Counted from the stretch's first letter, positions 16,911 through 27,378 are shown. The stretch is 64,000 nt of DNA from Pycnococcus provasolii (GCA_938743325.2 OW568876.1:186001-250000); one strand, 5' to 3'. Made by a program: numbers and translations. The notes: a model not told the origin generated them from the letters alone.

Positions 16911-18697
16911 CTATAGGAGCCATCCGGCGACGCACGCCGTCATCACGCAGGCAAGCCATCCCGCGATTAGAGAAGGCCAGACGAGTGCGGCGACAGTTTT
17001 TACGCGACTTGGCGCGAGACTTCGATACGCGCCAAGCAAGATGCCACATTGACCCACATTCGAAAATCCACACAACGCCCACGTTGCGATGATCTCCGCA
17101 CGACGCGACAGAGGAGTCGCGCCGCTCATCATTTGACCGAGCGTGCGATACGCGTAGAGCTCGTTCACCACAGTCTTTTGAGCCAGAAGCAGCGCAACAT
17201 CTCGCGCGTCGGATATGGGAACGCCCATCAGCACAGCGAAGGGGAACATGGCGTATGACAGCACATACTCCAAGTTTACGTACGGCGCGCCCACCATCGA
17301 ACCGAGCCAGCCAAGCACGCCATCCACGAACGCGACGGTGGAGATGAACACGCCGACGAAAAAAACAATCGACAGGATGAGCGATATGGCGTCCGTAATC
17401 CCCGCTGCGAATGCCTCCGTCGCGCTCTGGTACGTGCACCCATCATCTTTATCAGTCGTCGTCGTCAAAGTCTCGTCGCGTGGTCCAGAGGAGGATGAAA
17501 TCGACGCACGATTGTTATTATTCTCCTCCGTTGTTGGTGGTGTCTCCAACAGATCTGCGGGATGCATGATCTTTGCGATAAGAATTGCCGCCGGGGCAGA
17601 CACCACGCTTGCTGCGATCAAGTCTATTTAGTGTGTTGTTAGGTGGTTAGTGATTGCTGTTTGTGCGCCGTGGCTGGTTGGAGGGGAGACTTACGTGTCG
17701 GTGAAACGCCAAAGCTAATGTACACGCCGAAAATTGCGCCTGCTGTGGTAGCATAGCCCGCTGTCAACACGCAAAAAAGCTCACTGTTGGTTAGCGTCAA
17801 TAAATATGGCTTGATCATTTGCGGTGTATTGACTGAACCGACGAATATGTTTGCCGCCGCATTCACAGCTTCAACGCTCGAGATGCCCATCCCGATTCGC
17901 AGTGCTGCCGCAAGACCACCAATCACAGCTTGGGTAATTCCCAGGTATATGCCGAGCTCGGCGAAAGCGCCAAAAAATGCGACTCCGATCATGGCGACAA
18001 GGAATGCAGGACCGTTCTCCATGTTCACGAGGTCGTCACCAAAGAGGAAGATGGCGCCTTGCTCGGAATATCGGAAGAAGATTTCCACCTGCTCACCAAA
18101 CCACGCAAACAACGCGTAGCCCGCTTTCGTGCGGAGGATCAAAATGCCGAGCGTGAGCTGTGCGATCGTGCCCGATACTACAGGCCACGCGCAGCGCTCC
18201 GTGGTTAATACGTGCAGAGGCGCGTTCGATAGCGCGAGCGAGAGAGCAATACAAGCGACGTAGCCGCCGAGTGCGACAAAGTTTGATGCCGAACGCTGAG
18301 ATGTGTCCAGCGCGATCCAGACAACAAACAAAACGAGGGCAATGCACGCAGTCGCAATGCGTGCGACGCGTATATTGTGTTGTGTGAACCACGCTGCTGC
18401 TGCAGGCAAGTGTACGCGCGTCGACGCCCATGATACACACCATGCAACTATCACCGCTAATACGATGCCAAGAAGAATGAACGCCTGATCACCGGAGCGT
18501 CTCAGCGCGAGCGCCGCAGCTACCATCGCGGCAAACGCCGCCAGGATGATTGCTCTCCATGCTGCGAAGACGTAGCGCGCGCGATGTGGCGGAAGCGCCT
18601 TGACGTAGCGGCGGATTGGATGCAAGCGTATTGAAGAAGGAGCCATAAATAAACAAAGGAAAAAAGAAATGAGAAGGACATATTTACGTGACGACAT
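16911..18697 (-). CDS. Concentrative nucleoside transporter (SLC28/CNT), two exons
   Basis: Exon 1 runs 18697-17695 and exon 2 runs 17623-16911, separated by a 71-nt intron with GT at 17694-17693 and AG at 17625-17624. Joining restores the family motif SPTHLIAASVVSAPAA across the splice (phase 1, Thr-His codon split) and gives 571 residues. Other CNT hallmarks are NAAANIFVGSVNTPQMIKPYL, ELFCVLTAGYATTAGAIFGVYI and the C-terminal CGFSNVGQCGILLGAYRSLAPSR. The protein has many membrane helices and should import nucleosides with Na+ or H+ across the plasma membrane. The true start may instead be the in-frame ATG at 18646 (MAPSSIRLHPIRRY). Note Val-Asn-Thr in the motif that is commonly Gln-Thr/Ser-Glu-Ala. 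Confidence 0.93.
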
Positions 18698-18762
18698 TTT
18701 TGGGGCTTTTTACGTTGTCGAGTACAAATGTGAGAAATCTACAAATACAGTGCCTTTTCCAC

Positions 18763-21198
18763 TTAATTGTCACCTCCTCCGCGCATGCGGCTCATGAAAC
18801 GTGTGCCAAATCCACCATTCTTCTTGGTGGGCTGCTGCTGCTGCTGCTGCTGCTTAGATTGTGCGTGAGCCTGAGCAGCCTCTATAGCGGCAGCCACCTC
18901 AGGGTCTTCGGTGGACATTCCGGAGGGTACCTTAAGAGGAGGGGGAGCAGCAGGAATCGCTGCAGCAGCAGGTGCGGGGAATACAGCGGCTTGACGGTGG
19001 TCGTCTGACATCATCGCACCTAACACGTCACGACTGCTGGCATCCAGCACACCCTCGCTTGCATGAACGAGCGCACTTAGCGCGGCATTCCAGTGAAGGC
19101 ACAATTCGGAATCCGACTTGTCCACCTCCGCCTCCAGAGACCGCGTTGCCTCGAAGGCGGCACGCACCACGCCGGGAGAGGTGCCGTGCGTCGCTATCAT
19201 GAGCTGAATGCGACTCATCACGTACAGAACCACGTGGCGAGGAGACTGTGCGGCACCAGCCAAATTGCTGCTGAGCGTGATCAGTATCGTCGTCGCCGTT
19301 TCGGGACGTTCGATCAGAATGTCGAGAAGACGACGGGCCTCAGAGGCGGCCTTCCCTCCGCCATCTTCGTCATCGCCGTCAGCCTGCTTCAGCATCTCCG
19401 CGAGAGCGCTCGCCGCGCTCAGGCGCACGCCGCCGCCATTGCCGTCATGATTGCCCTCTCCATCTCCAACGAGACCCTCCAGGCAGGGAACGAGAACGCT
19501 CACACGACGAGCCTCATCCACGTACGGCACAGCCTCAGCGCAAAGCATCGCCGCCACCTCCCGAGCCTCCGCCACCTCGCCGTCGGAAGACAGCACGCGC
19601 AGAGCATCCAAAACTCCTTTGTGCAGATCCTCGTATCCAAGCACGAAGCCCACAAGAATTGACCATACCGTGCTCGGGAAGCCCACTCGCGACGGATCAT
19701 CTGTTGCGGTGGAAATGCGCGCGAAGGATGTGATCGCGTGGAACACGACTGAGTCGTCCACAAGCACGCCCGCGACGAGAACTGGCAGAAGGGCGGAGCG
19801 TGCGTGAGCAGCCGCCTCCCTTGTCGCAGGTCGGTGGCTTGCACTCCACGCCCCGAGCGGCCTGTGGCATGCCGCTGGTGGCCATGCAAACGACGCCGGT
19901 GGCGGAACCGTCGTCGCCACCATCCCGGCATCCTTAACAATCGCTTCAATGGGCAGTGCGCACGCGTTTGCAGCCAGCGGCACGACGAGCGACGTGCCAC
20001 ATCCCCATCGTCCACAAAGCTCGCGCAGAAATGAGACGGAGGAACGGCGAACGGCAAGCTCGTTCGCGTCCACAGCTAGCAGTGCGCGGAATGTGCTCCC
20101 TAGCATTGTGTCCAGCGATGCGTCTATCGTCGGCCACGGCGTTGTCGCCGTGCCAGATGCGCGTGAGGCGATGTGTTTCTCGAATGCCGCCAGCTGGCTT
20201 CGCCTCCGCCGATCAGCCTTATTAGTTTCGTCGTCGTCGTCGTCGTCGTCGTCATCGTTCTTGCTGTCGCCACTGTCGTCAAGGCTGCGCTCAAGGGCAG
20301 CTTCCTCGCTCAACAATGGAACGAGTCGCTCAAAAGTCTTCAGTACGCCGCACACGCTCGCTCGCATGCGATCGTCGAGAGCACGGCACGAGTACTGCGC
20401 ATCGTGCTCGGCAGCCTGCGTGCCACCAACGTGGAACGAGCGTGGCTCGCCACCACGCGACGATATTGGCGCCACTTCAATGATCGCGTCCAGGCGCTTG
20501 GAGAGCGCGGGAAGGAGCATCTCGTGGAGAACAGCGTTCTGCGATGTGGTCGTCGCCGCTGAGGAGGAGCCGCACCAGCAGCGCACGAAGGATGGAAGGA
20601 GCACCGAGCGCGCGAAGTCCGCAACCTCGTCGTCGGTGTCGGCGAGCAGCTCGCAAACGAAATCTACGATGCCCGACGTGTCGTGTCCCGCTCGATCGTC
20701 GCTGCTTTGCAGAGATTCCATGAGCGCCACACCACCGGCCACCGCATCCTTGCGCACTGCAAAGTTCTCGTCGGAGGCCAATCTCCTGAGAATGGGTAGG
20801 AGCGTCATCGATGCCTCGGGCGTCAGCGCAATCGATAGCGTGCGGCATGCTTCAGCAGCAAGCCGCCTTCGCTCGACGTACTTGTCGTCGATGGCAGCCT
20901 TCAGGACAGGGAGCACCTCCTCCTCGAATCTCTGAACCGATCCCCGTCGCGCCACGTCCGCGACAGCCTCCGCCGCAGCGCGTCGCTGTGCTTCGTCAGG
21001 CCGCTTCGCAAGCCGCATCATGAGCTGCGTCGCAGAAATGCGTGCGGCGCTCGTGGGGTGGTTTACGGCGCCAGCAAGCATAAGCGGGAGCAGACGGGTG
21101 CGCTCCGCAACAAGCACGTGGGGGAGAAGATCGGCAAGCGCGTCAACAAGTACCTCGACAATGAGTCGCTTGTCGCCTTTGCTTTGCGACGCTGACGC

Positions 21199-21230
<32 letters not shown>

Positions 21231-22281
21231 AGGCTGGAGCCGGTGCCGCCGAGGTGGTCTCCGCCGCCGCCGACGCCGCCGACGCCGCTGCGGCAGATGT
21301 TTCTGCCTCTGCTTGCTGCTGGTTTTGCAGCGACAGCTGCTCGAGACGTACGTGCGCGTCGCGCAATTCGCGCTGGCTGCGTTCCGCCTCCACCCTCGCC
21401 TCATCCGCGGCGACATTTGCATGTTCCGCACGTGCTAACGCGGTGTCCCGCTCCGCCGTCGCTGCCGCCGCCTGCTCAGCGAGGTTCGCGTTTGTCTCGC
21501 GCAGTGCCTTTGCTTCGTCGGGTGAGACGCCGTTTTGTCGAAACAGCATCCAGTCGAGCAAGCCTTCCTGAGCCCACGCCTCGTCGGTGGCTCGCAGCGT
21601 ATTCATCTGCGCACGGCTCGACTCGTCGCGAAATGCCATGAGCGACAGGCTGTACCCTCTGGCTGCGAGGTGCGCAGCGACGGCGCGGTCGACGAGAGCG
21701 ATATCGCTTTTCTGCCTTTTCGTCGTGGGTGTCGCCGCTGAGGCGTTGTCGTCGTCGTCGTCTGCGTCGTCGTCGTCGTCGTTGCTTGTCGAGGCTGTCA
21801 ATAGCGGTTCAGGTGCTGGTGCGTTGGTATCCTTTCTCGCCGCCTCCAAGTCTTCCTTTGCAACGCGCAGCTCGTACTCGAGCACGCCGAGACACTCGTG
21901 CGCGTGCTTGAGTTGTTTGTTTAAGTCATCGTTTTTTTTTTGCTCTTGCAAGATTACTTGGGCGTCTGACACAGCAGTCACAGGTTGATCTTCCTCCTTG
22001 TTAGCTGATCCTGAGGATACGTGATCCTGAGAGGAGTTGTTGTTATGCGCGGAAGAAGTGGTTGCTGTGATTGGAGGTTGACGAAGATGCGTTGATGTTG
22101 ATGTTGATGTTGATGTTGATGAAGATGATGATGAAGATGCCAACAATAATGCCAAATAGTCATCATGCAAGTACCCGTTCTGGAAGGCGTGTACAATCAA
22201 GTACTCCGGCGTATTCGCTGATACTAAAATGGCATTGGTATTCGCTGATTGTCTTGAGGTGCGCTTCCACGGAGCTTTCAT
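18763..22281 (-). CDS. RELCH: RELCH-like LisH, coiled-coil and HEAT-repeat protein
   Basis: A 1,172-residue protein, near the length of human RELCH (about 1,216). It begins with a LisH-like helix (TPEYLIVHAFQNGYLHDDYLALLLA, about 24-48), a coiled coil (115-155), a second LisH-like segment (LVDRAVAAHLAARGYSLSLMAF, about 195-217), a longer coiled coil (260-325) and then HEAT repeats from about 375 to 1,120. Poly-Asp and poly-Ala insertions are encoded by trinucleotide repeats. Animal RELCH binds Rab11 and tethers recycling endosomes to the trans-Golgi network for cholesterol transfer. In an alga the conserved role would be endomembrane tethering, by inference. It shares a divergent promoter with SEC61G. 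Confidence 0.75.
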
Positions 22282-22409
22282 ACTTCCTAACCTTAGTGTA
22301 CTGCGACGAAGAGGAATGAGAAATGGCGTGTTGAAGTAATAGGGCTCCGAGACGAAACGGAACGCCCTCGAACAGATCCCTCCCCGGACCCGGGGGAGGA
22401 ACCTCGAGT

Positions 22410-22574
22410 AACCCTAACCGTAACCCTAACCCTAATCGTCTCACTAACCTTAGGAGACTCCCTCCTCTCGTCTAGAGGACTACCAACTATCTTGACATAC
22501 CATGTCCCTTGCCAACCCTAATAGTTAATACCCATACTACTAACCCTAACCCTAACTGAACCCTAACCCTAAAA
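22410..22574 (+). repeat. Two interstitial telomere-like arrays
   Basis: Two clusters of CCCTAA units (22410-22436 and 22541-22574) on the sense strand of SEC61G, separated by 104 nt of ordinary sequence. Confidence 0.85.
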
Positions 22575-22769
22575 CTATGCTCCTCTTGGTTGGACTTACA
22601 TTACTGTACAGTATTTGGAATCGGTTGTTATTTCATGGCCCCTTGACTTGCTTTCGTTTCGTTATTAGGGTATTCCCCTGCGGTCCTCTGCATCTTCTTC
22701 TCTGCGTTTCTTTTTTTCTACCCGGTAGAGAGAGAGAGAGACTTCCTCGAGGGTGTGTTTTCGGGTCGT

Positions 22770-22789
22770 CCCCCCCCCCCCCCCCCCCC
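22770..22789 (+). repeat. C homopolymer tract (20 nt) upstream of SEC61G
   Basis: Twenty consecutive C on the sense strand, ending 47 nt before the ATG at 22837, flanked downstream by a CT-rich pyrimidine tract. It is probably in the leader or at the transcription start. Confidence 0.9.
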
Positions 22790-22836
22790 TCTTCTTCCAT
22801 TCCTCTCTCTCATTCTTGCTCTGCTGTAGAGGCTCG

Positions 22837-23204
22837 ATGGAGGCGATCAACTACGTCGCGACGCCAATCAAGAACTTTGGAAAGGAAAGCATTCGCCTCG
22901 TGAAGCGGTGCACGAAGCCTGACCGACGGGAATTCAACAAAATCGCCATACGCACAGGTGGAGGGTTCGTCGTCATGGGGTTCATCGGCTTCTTCGTCAA
23001 ACTCATCTTCATCCCCATCAACAACGTAAGTACTTAAGTACCAACTCTGTTGGCGCATATGCTGATGGACGGAACGGCGCAGCGCGCTCTCCGCACATGG
23101 TTCCGTTGAGTCAAAACGCTCTAACACCAAAACACACACGCACACACTCCCTCTCAACAAAACCAACCGTTTTTTCCTTCGTGCAGATCATCGTCGGTGG
23201 CTAA
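22837..23204 (+). CDS. SEC61G: Sec61 translocon gamma subunit, two exons
   Basis: Exon 1 is 22837-23025 and exon 2 is 23187-23204. The 161-nt intron starts GTAAGT (23026) and ends GTGCAG (23186). The spliced protein is 68 residues, the same length as animal Sec61-gamma, and ends with IIVGG. It has the typical N-terminal amphipathic helix with [15 protein letters not shown] and a single C-terminal membrane helix ([21 protein letters not shown]). With Sec61-alpha and beta it forms the ER protein-conducting channel. The unspliced frame hits a stop at 23035. The exon 2 of only five codons plus stop is very short. Confidence 0.97.
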
Positions 23205-23601
23205 AGACATCACGCAAGCGTGATCCGCACAGAGTGTTGTCTTGAATGGAGACAAAGAGGCGAGCCAAAAAAGCGACAAATGCGAAAAACCACCACTGCT
23301 GCTTCGAAACCATGTCAAAGATAACAACCAGCTACGGTGATTTTGTTACTACGATAAAGACGTATTACTACAGCTGCCATACCCCTCCAAAAAGAAAAAA
23401 GCAAGCCTCCCGGGTCCCGATACGGTTCCTGGGTACGTCCCGACCTAAAATCCCGACCAAACCCTTCTCACCCGGGCTGCCTGGTCGGGGGTCCAACGAC
23501 CAGCCGCCTCGTTTCCCCGGACTCGGGAGGGTCATTTTACATTCTCGGCGGCGCCGCTCGTTGCTAAGCCACAGCCCGCAGGGGTACGTAGTACACGAAG
23601 C
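23205..23601. other. Intergenic SEC61G-RPB12
   Basis: About 400 nt without a credible gene: the SEC61G 3' flank, then an Arg/Lys-coding AT-rich stretch, and a GC-rich leader of RPB12 with CCCGGGCTGCC at about 23470-23480. Confidence 0.5.
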
Positions 23602-23844
23602 ATGGCATCGCAGGACCCGTACGGCGCGCAGAGCACTCCAACGCCGCCCTTGGGAGGCGGGTACGACCCGATAGGAGGCCTCCTATCAGGAAGAACGCAA
23701 CCAGTGCCCGTCACGTACGAGTGCGGAGACTGCGGCGCGGCGTGCCAAATTCGACCTGGAGACGTCATACAGTGTCGCGAATGCGGATACCGAATCCTGT
23801 ACAAAACAAGAACCACGCAGGTGGTGCAGTTCGACGCACGCTAG
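23602..23844 (+). CDS. RPB12: RNA polymerase I/II/III shared subunit RPB12 (RPABC4)
   Basis: An 80-residue protein. The C-terminal 45 residues carry the subunit's zinc ribbon, YECGDCGAAC then QCRECGYRILYKTR, with four Zn-binding cysteines (CxxC near residue 36-39 and CxxC near 53-56) and the conserved end QVVQFDAR. The N-terminal extension is Gly/Pro-rich and poorly conserved, as in other species. The subunit bridges Rpb2 and Rpb3 and is needed for assembly of all three nuclear RNA polymerases. The gene has no intron and lies in tandem after SEC61G. Confidence 0.96.
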   Translation: MASQDPYGAQSTPTPPLGGGYDPIGGLLSGRTQPVPVTYECGDCGAACQIRPGDVIQCRECGYRILYKTRTTQVVQFDAR

Positions 23845-24233
23845 CACGAGCTAGAGCCGCAGAGCCGAGAGTGATGTTTTTCGCTCATGTTCTTGTAATG
23901 GAACGTGAGTCACTTTGTCCCAGCGGTCGTCCATTGACTTTCACCATCCAACCCACTCGTTGGCGGCGCTATTCAGCAACGCGTTTTTCAGAGTGTGGCG
24001 GTGGTGGCTGAGGTGAACGAAGGTTTAGATCTCACGTGTGACGCATTCAACGAGCTCCACTTGCGCTTGTTGTAATCGTTGTCGTCCGTCGCCATCGTCG
24101 TCGTGACGTGTTCGCGCCACGACGGCTGACCACCGTCCTGCTCGTTTGTGCGCAAGCGCGTACGAGAGAGGCTGAGAGTGGGTGTCACTAATAATTTTAA
24201 AAAAACCAACACAGTGGTTGTTACAATGGTCCC
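23845..24233. other. Convergent 3' region RPB12 / lumen protein
   Basis: About 390 nt with no gene. It carries the recurring 3' flank motif CGGTCGTCCATT at 23923-23934, about 80 nt past the RPB12 stop. Confidence 0.5.
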
Positions 24234-25142
24234 CTAGAACGCCGCAAGGCCAAAGGTTGCGACACCGCCTTGTTTGATGGTTGCCGCCTTGCTCGCCACC
24301 GCGTCGTCGATGGCGCGTTCCTCGCTCAAGCGCTTTGCACGCGTAATCATATCTTCCTGGCCTAGCTTCCAGTCTAGTGCAGCCTTCTCCTTCGCAAGTT
24401 GTGCCTCGGCACGCAGTAGTTTGCGCCTCGTTTCCGCCTCAGCCTCGGCGTTGCGCGGCGCACCTTCACCGGAAGCTGCTGCTGCCGCCGCCTTGGCGCG
24501 CTGCAGCAAGAGTCTCTTATCGATGGTGTCGCTGAGCACCGCCGCCTCTCTTTCGATCATCTGTCTCTTTCCCTCAAGGATGGCTTCTTCCTTAGTGCTC
24601 TCCATTGCCACTTGTCCCTTTTGCTTTTCTGCGAGCCGCTTGAGCGAGTCCACCTGCATATCCTCCGCGTTGACATCAGACGTCACCACCACCTCCACGT
24701 TCTCCGTTTGCGCGTTGCTTTCCTGCGCGGCGTACGTCGGCGCACACCCTGCGCCCCCAAATAAGATGACAGCGCTGGCGAGCGCCCCTAGCCCTAACCC
24801 TCTGACTGCTCTCCCTAGCCCTAACCCCACGATCGAAGACGAAGACACGTGAAAATGGGTGTGGCCACACCCAGCCGATCCAGAGGCCGCATCCACGACG
24901 ATCGGTAGGAATCTCGATCTCCTATTCCTATAACTATAACAGTGAGCTCGAACATGAGGACATCTTCCAGGTAGGCTTCCAGGAGGAGCACAACATCGGA
25001 GGGAAGAAGAAGCACAAATGGGAACGGGCATGGGCATGAACAGATTATTAGTTCTGTGGTCTCCGGGGAAGAATGACGACCTTGGGGGAGATATTTGCCC
25101 GAGGAACCCAACGGACGCAGAACACGCACGCGGGGCACGCAC
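24234..25142 (-). CDS. Plastid protein with lumen-type targeting and coiled coil
   Basis: A 302-residue protein of unknown function. Residues 1-95 are Ser/Arg/Cys-rich, like a transit peptide. Residues about 103-138 contain GLGLGRAVRGLGLGALASAVILFGGAGCAPTYA in pieces: a hydrophobic stretch with an Ala-x-Ala-type site before AAQESN, as in thylakoid-lumen signals. The mature part (about 140-302) is a highly charged helical coiled coil (KRLAEKQKGQVAMESTKEEA). The Gly-Leu repeats are encoded by TTAGGG-like units (24786-24827). A CCCTAA-sense array lies 130-160 nt upstream of the ATG, making an inverted pair around the start. An alternative start is MPMPVPICASSS near 25037. Confidence 0.65.
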   Translation of the reverse strand: MRAPRACSASVGFLGQISPPRSSFFPGDHRTNNLFMPMPVPICASSSLRCCAPPGSLPGRCPHVRAHCYSYRNRRSRFLPIVVDAASGSAGCGHTHFHVSSSSIVGLGLGRAVRGLGLGALASAVILFGGAGCAPTYAAQESNAQTENVEVVVTSDVNAEDMQVDSLKRLAEKQKGQVAMESTKEEAILEGKRQMIEREAAVLSDTIDKRLLLQRAKAAAAAASGEGAPRNAEAEAETRRKLLRAEAQLAKEKAALDWKLGQEDMITRAKRLSEERAIDDAVASKAATIKQGGVATFGLAAF

Positions 25143-25269
25143 GCGGCGGAGGAGGACAGCTCTTAACTATAGAGATCAGACCACAGATGGATCCCCGCAT
25201 TTGCATTTCCTGGTCCTGGTCTATCGTACAGCTCGCTTAGGCTTTGTTACAGTTCGGGGTTCCCTACCT

Positions 25270-25304
25270 TTAGGGTTAGGGGTTAGTTGGGTTAGGGGTT
25301 AGGG
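25270..25304 (-). repeat. Interstitial telomere-like array
   Basis: TTAGGG-like units on the plus strand, so CCCTAA on the sense strand of both flanking minus genes. It supplies the TAA stop of the gene at 25276-25845 and lies about 130 nt upstream of the start at 25142. Confidence 0.85.
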
Positions 25305-25845
25305 GCTGCATCTGACTGGCGGCCTGCCTTGCCGCTCCTTCGACAACTCCGATGGCGTGCTCGTTTACCATGGCACGCATCGCACGCGCGCACAACGCAA
25401 ACGCGCGAAACGAAACGCCGCTGTCGTTCACGCAACCGCCGAAAGAACGGATCAGCGTGTCGCACGCACCCTCGTGCGCCGACGGGGCGAGGCGACTCAA
25501 CAAGTCCGCGACGTCAGGCCAAGGAATGCGCGCGCCAACTGCCGCGTCGTCCAAAGCGCCTGCTGATGGGCGCAGCAAGGACGCGAACGCACGTCCCACC
25601 GCGTCGTCAAACCCAGCTTCGTCGATGCCCGCGGCGTCGGGGGCGCACCACGGCGCGAGGATCCATCGCGCGACCACCACAGCCCCGCTGCCTGGCGCCT
25701 CGTTCTCCGCCGCGAGGTACTCCGCGAGGAACGACACGGGAGACGGCACGCGAAGCGCGGCGGCTTGTGCGTAAGCGCGCGCAAGCACGTCTGCACACGC
25801 GCGCGTGGCGAGCACGTCGGGCAGCGCCGGGCTCGCGGGCCCCAT
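25276..25845 (-). CDS. Possible tubulin polyglutamylase subunit TPGS1-like protein
   Basis: A 189-residue protein. Residues about 10-47 (ACADVLARAYAQAAALRVPSPVSFLAEYLAAEN, shown in part) match the Dpy-30/RIIa-like dimerisation motif that opens TPGS1, where the pattern is Pro-x-x-Phe-Leu-Ala-x-Tyr. The rest is helical and Ala-rich, with conserved-looking Trp and Cys residues. TPGS1 targets the tubulin polyglutamylase complex to axonemes and basal bodies. Other Dpy-30-motif proteins are equally possible. The stop codon falls in a TTAGGG array, so the last few residues (PLTPNPTNP) are encoded by telomere-like DNA; the original C-terminus may have been replaced. Confidence 0.5.
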   Translation of the reverse strand: MGPASPALPDVLATRACADVLARAYAQAAALRVPSPVSFLAEYLAAENEAPGSGAVVVARWILAPWCAPDAAGIDEAGFDDAVGRAFASLLRPSAGALDDAAVGARIPWPDVADLLSRLAPSAHEGACDTLIRSFGGCVNDSGVSFRAFALCARAMRAMVNEHAIGVVEGAARQAASQMQPLTPNPTNP

Positions 25846-25915
25846 CGCGACCGCCGGGGTGTGTTGTGCGAAAAAATGGAGGGAAACCGAAAGAGGGGGG
25901 AGGGGCCCAAACCAA

Positions 25916-25929
25916 GGGGGGGGGGGGGG
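25916..25929 (-). repeat. G/C homopolymer tract (14 nt)
   Basis: Fourteen G on the plus strand, C on the sense strand of the minus gene at 25276-25845, 71 nt upstream of its ATG. It also lies just past the 3' end of the elongin C gene. Confidence 0.85.
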
Positions 25930-25962
25930 ACACAGGGGCGGAATAAAGTGTATGGTTTACAG

Positions 25963-26265
25963 TTAGCAGTCTAAGAAGTTGGCGCTCATGAGCAAGCTCA
26001 GTGCCTGCTCAGGCGCGATGCCGAACTCCGGAATCTGCGACGTGCTGTTCGTGTACCTCAGCTTGTAATAAAAGTACTGGCATATTTTCTCAAGAACCTC
26101 CGTGGTGATTTCAGGGAACTTCACCTCGCCAAGTTCCGTCTCGGTGAACGCGCCCTGCGAGGAGAGCATGTTCTTGATGGTGTTGCTGACGGACGCCGCG
26201 CGCTGGTCCACGATGAACTCGAAGCCTTCGGCGCTGATTAACTTCACAGTCTCCGCCTTCTTCAT
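25963..26265 (-). CDS. ELOC: Elongin C
   Basis: A 100-residue Skp1/BTB-fold protein. It matches elongin C throughout: [54 protein letters not shown] and the C-terminal [10 protein letters not shown], whose last residues are characteristic. Elongin C pairs with elongin B and recruits SOCS/BC-box substrate receptors to cullin E3 ligases; with elongin A it stimulates RNA polymerase II. The start at 26265 agrees with family length (about 96-112). The leader has CCGGGCCCGG at 26361-26370 and a CCCTAA-sense array near 26430-26460. Confidence 0.98.
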   Translation of the reverse strand: MKKAETVKLISAEGFEFIVDQRAASVSNTIKNMLSSQGAFTETELGEVKFPEITTEVLEKICQYFYYKLRYTNSTSQIPEFGIAPEQALSLLMSANFLDC

Positions 26266-27378
26266 ACTGTACTATGCTAAACTTTACTGACTGACACACA
26301 ACAAACGACACACAGATGAGAGGTCTGACACACAAAATATAGGGGAAATGGCGAGGTGGGCCGGGCCCGGGGGGGAGAGAGAAAGGAACAAGAAACAGCG
26401 GAAACAAGCAAGGGATAACCTGAGTCGGGTTAGTCGGGTTAGGGTTAGGGTTAGGGTTACCATGGTCCTTGCCTTGTGTGTAGTTCTTAGTCTGTACGGG
26501 GTGCCAGGGGCGCGGGCCCTCCCGCGGGACAGGACGTGCAAGGACTTGCATACGGACGGCTTCCAAGTCAAGTTTGGTTTACGGCAAGTTGGGTGGAGTT
26601 TGGCACGGAGACTGTTAAAAAGCACGCTAGCGTGGTCGTGGTCGTGCCGCGTGACCCACCCACTCGCAGTACTGGCTACTGAGGGGCCTCAAGCTCAGTG
26701 GACGAGTTGGAGTGGCATCGCGAAGGGCTTGCCCATCGCGCAACAAGGCCATCGATCGAGAAGAGGTAACTTATCGAGCATTCATACAGTAAAAAGTAGA
26801 CTAAAGTTTACCGTCAACCACACGACAAGGCAGGGACCCGTGAGGCGTGAGCCTCAGCTATCAGCACCGTGAGCGAGCGCACAACAAGCTAAGCTAACCT
26901 TACCAGCGAGGTTTCCCAGCGGTTTAGCACTTCTTCTTTCTCTCAGCACTCATCAGCCTCCTCTCTCCTCCGACGTTCTGGCATACGGTAGAACTACCGA
27001 TGAGCTCACATCAGCTGAGAGAAGCTGAGAGAAGCTGATGAGAGAGGGAGAGGGAGGCGCAGAAAGAGCGCATTGCAGAGCTAGCTGGTTGAGAGTTGAG
27101 AGGCTCTCTCTCTCGAGGCGAGTATGAGCGTGGTAAGTAACCGGTTGAGGAAAGAAAAGAAGGCGAGTGGAGTGAGTTGCGACTTGGAGTGAAGAGCTCT
27201 CAAGACGGCGACGGAGAGCTCACGGACGGACGACGACTCCACCCGTCCCCCGTGGTTTCTCGCGGCCTCTTTGTTCTGCGGTCCTCTTCAGCTCGCGGCC
27301 TTAAGCCTCAAGTGTCGCTCAAGTGTGTCGGCGCTTCATTCTTCTTCTAGAAAGCGGTAGAAAGCTTCTTACGTAAGT
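26266..27378. promoter_or_regulatory. Long divergent region between ELOC and CFAP65
   Basis: About 1.1 kb with no convincing gene. It has a perfect 10-bp palindrome CCGGGCCCGG, a telomere-like array at 26437-26460, and purine-rich GAGAG-type repeats near 27000-27120. ORFs crossing the array (for example 26348-26872) are driven by the repeat and rejected. This is the longest gap without retroelement traces. Confidence 0.5.
26437..26460 (-). repeat. Interstitial telomere-like array
   Basis: Four perfect units of GGGTTA on the plus strand, CCCTAA on the sense strand of ELOC, beginning 172 nt upstream of its ATG. Confidence 0.9.

Larger units (their letters stand above)
22282..22836. promoter_or_regulatory. 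Divergent RELCH/SEC61G promoter with CCCTAA arrays and C tract
   Basis: This 555-nt interval contains GGACCCGGGGGAGG (about 22383-22396), CCCTAA arrays at 22410-22436 and 22541-22574 on the SEC61G sense strand, one TACCAACTAT motif at 22481-22490, and a run of 20 C at 22770-22789, 48 nt before the SEC61G start. Confidence 0.6.

Noticed and set aside
26348-26872. 174-codon plus-strand ORF across the telomere-like array
   Set aside because: Its middle (Val-Arg repeats) is the array itself, the rest has no ordered protein texture, and it lies in the ELOC promoter.
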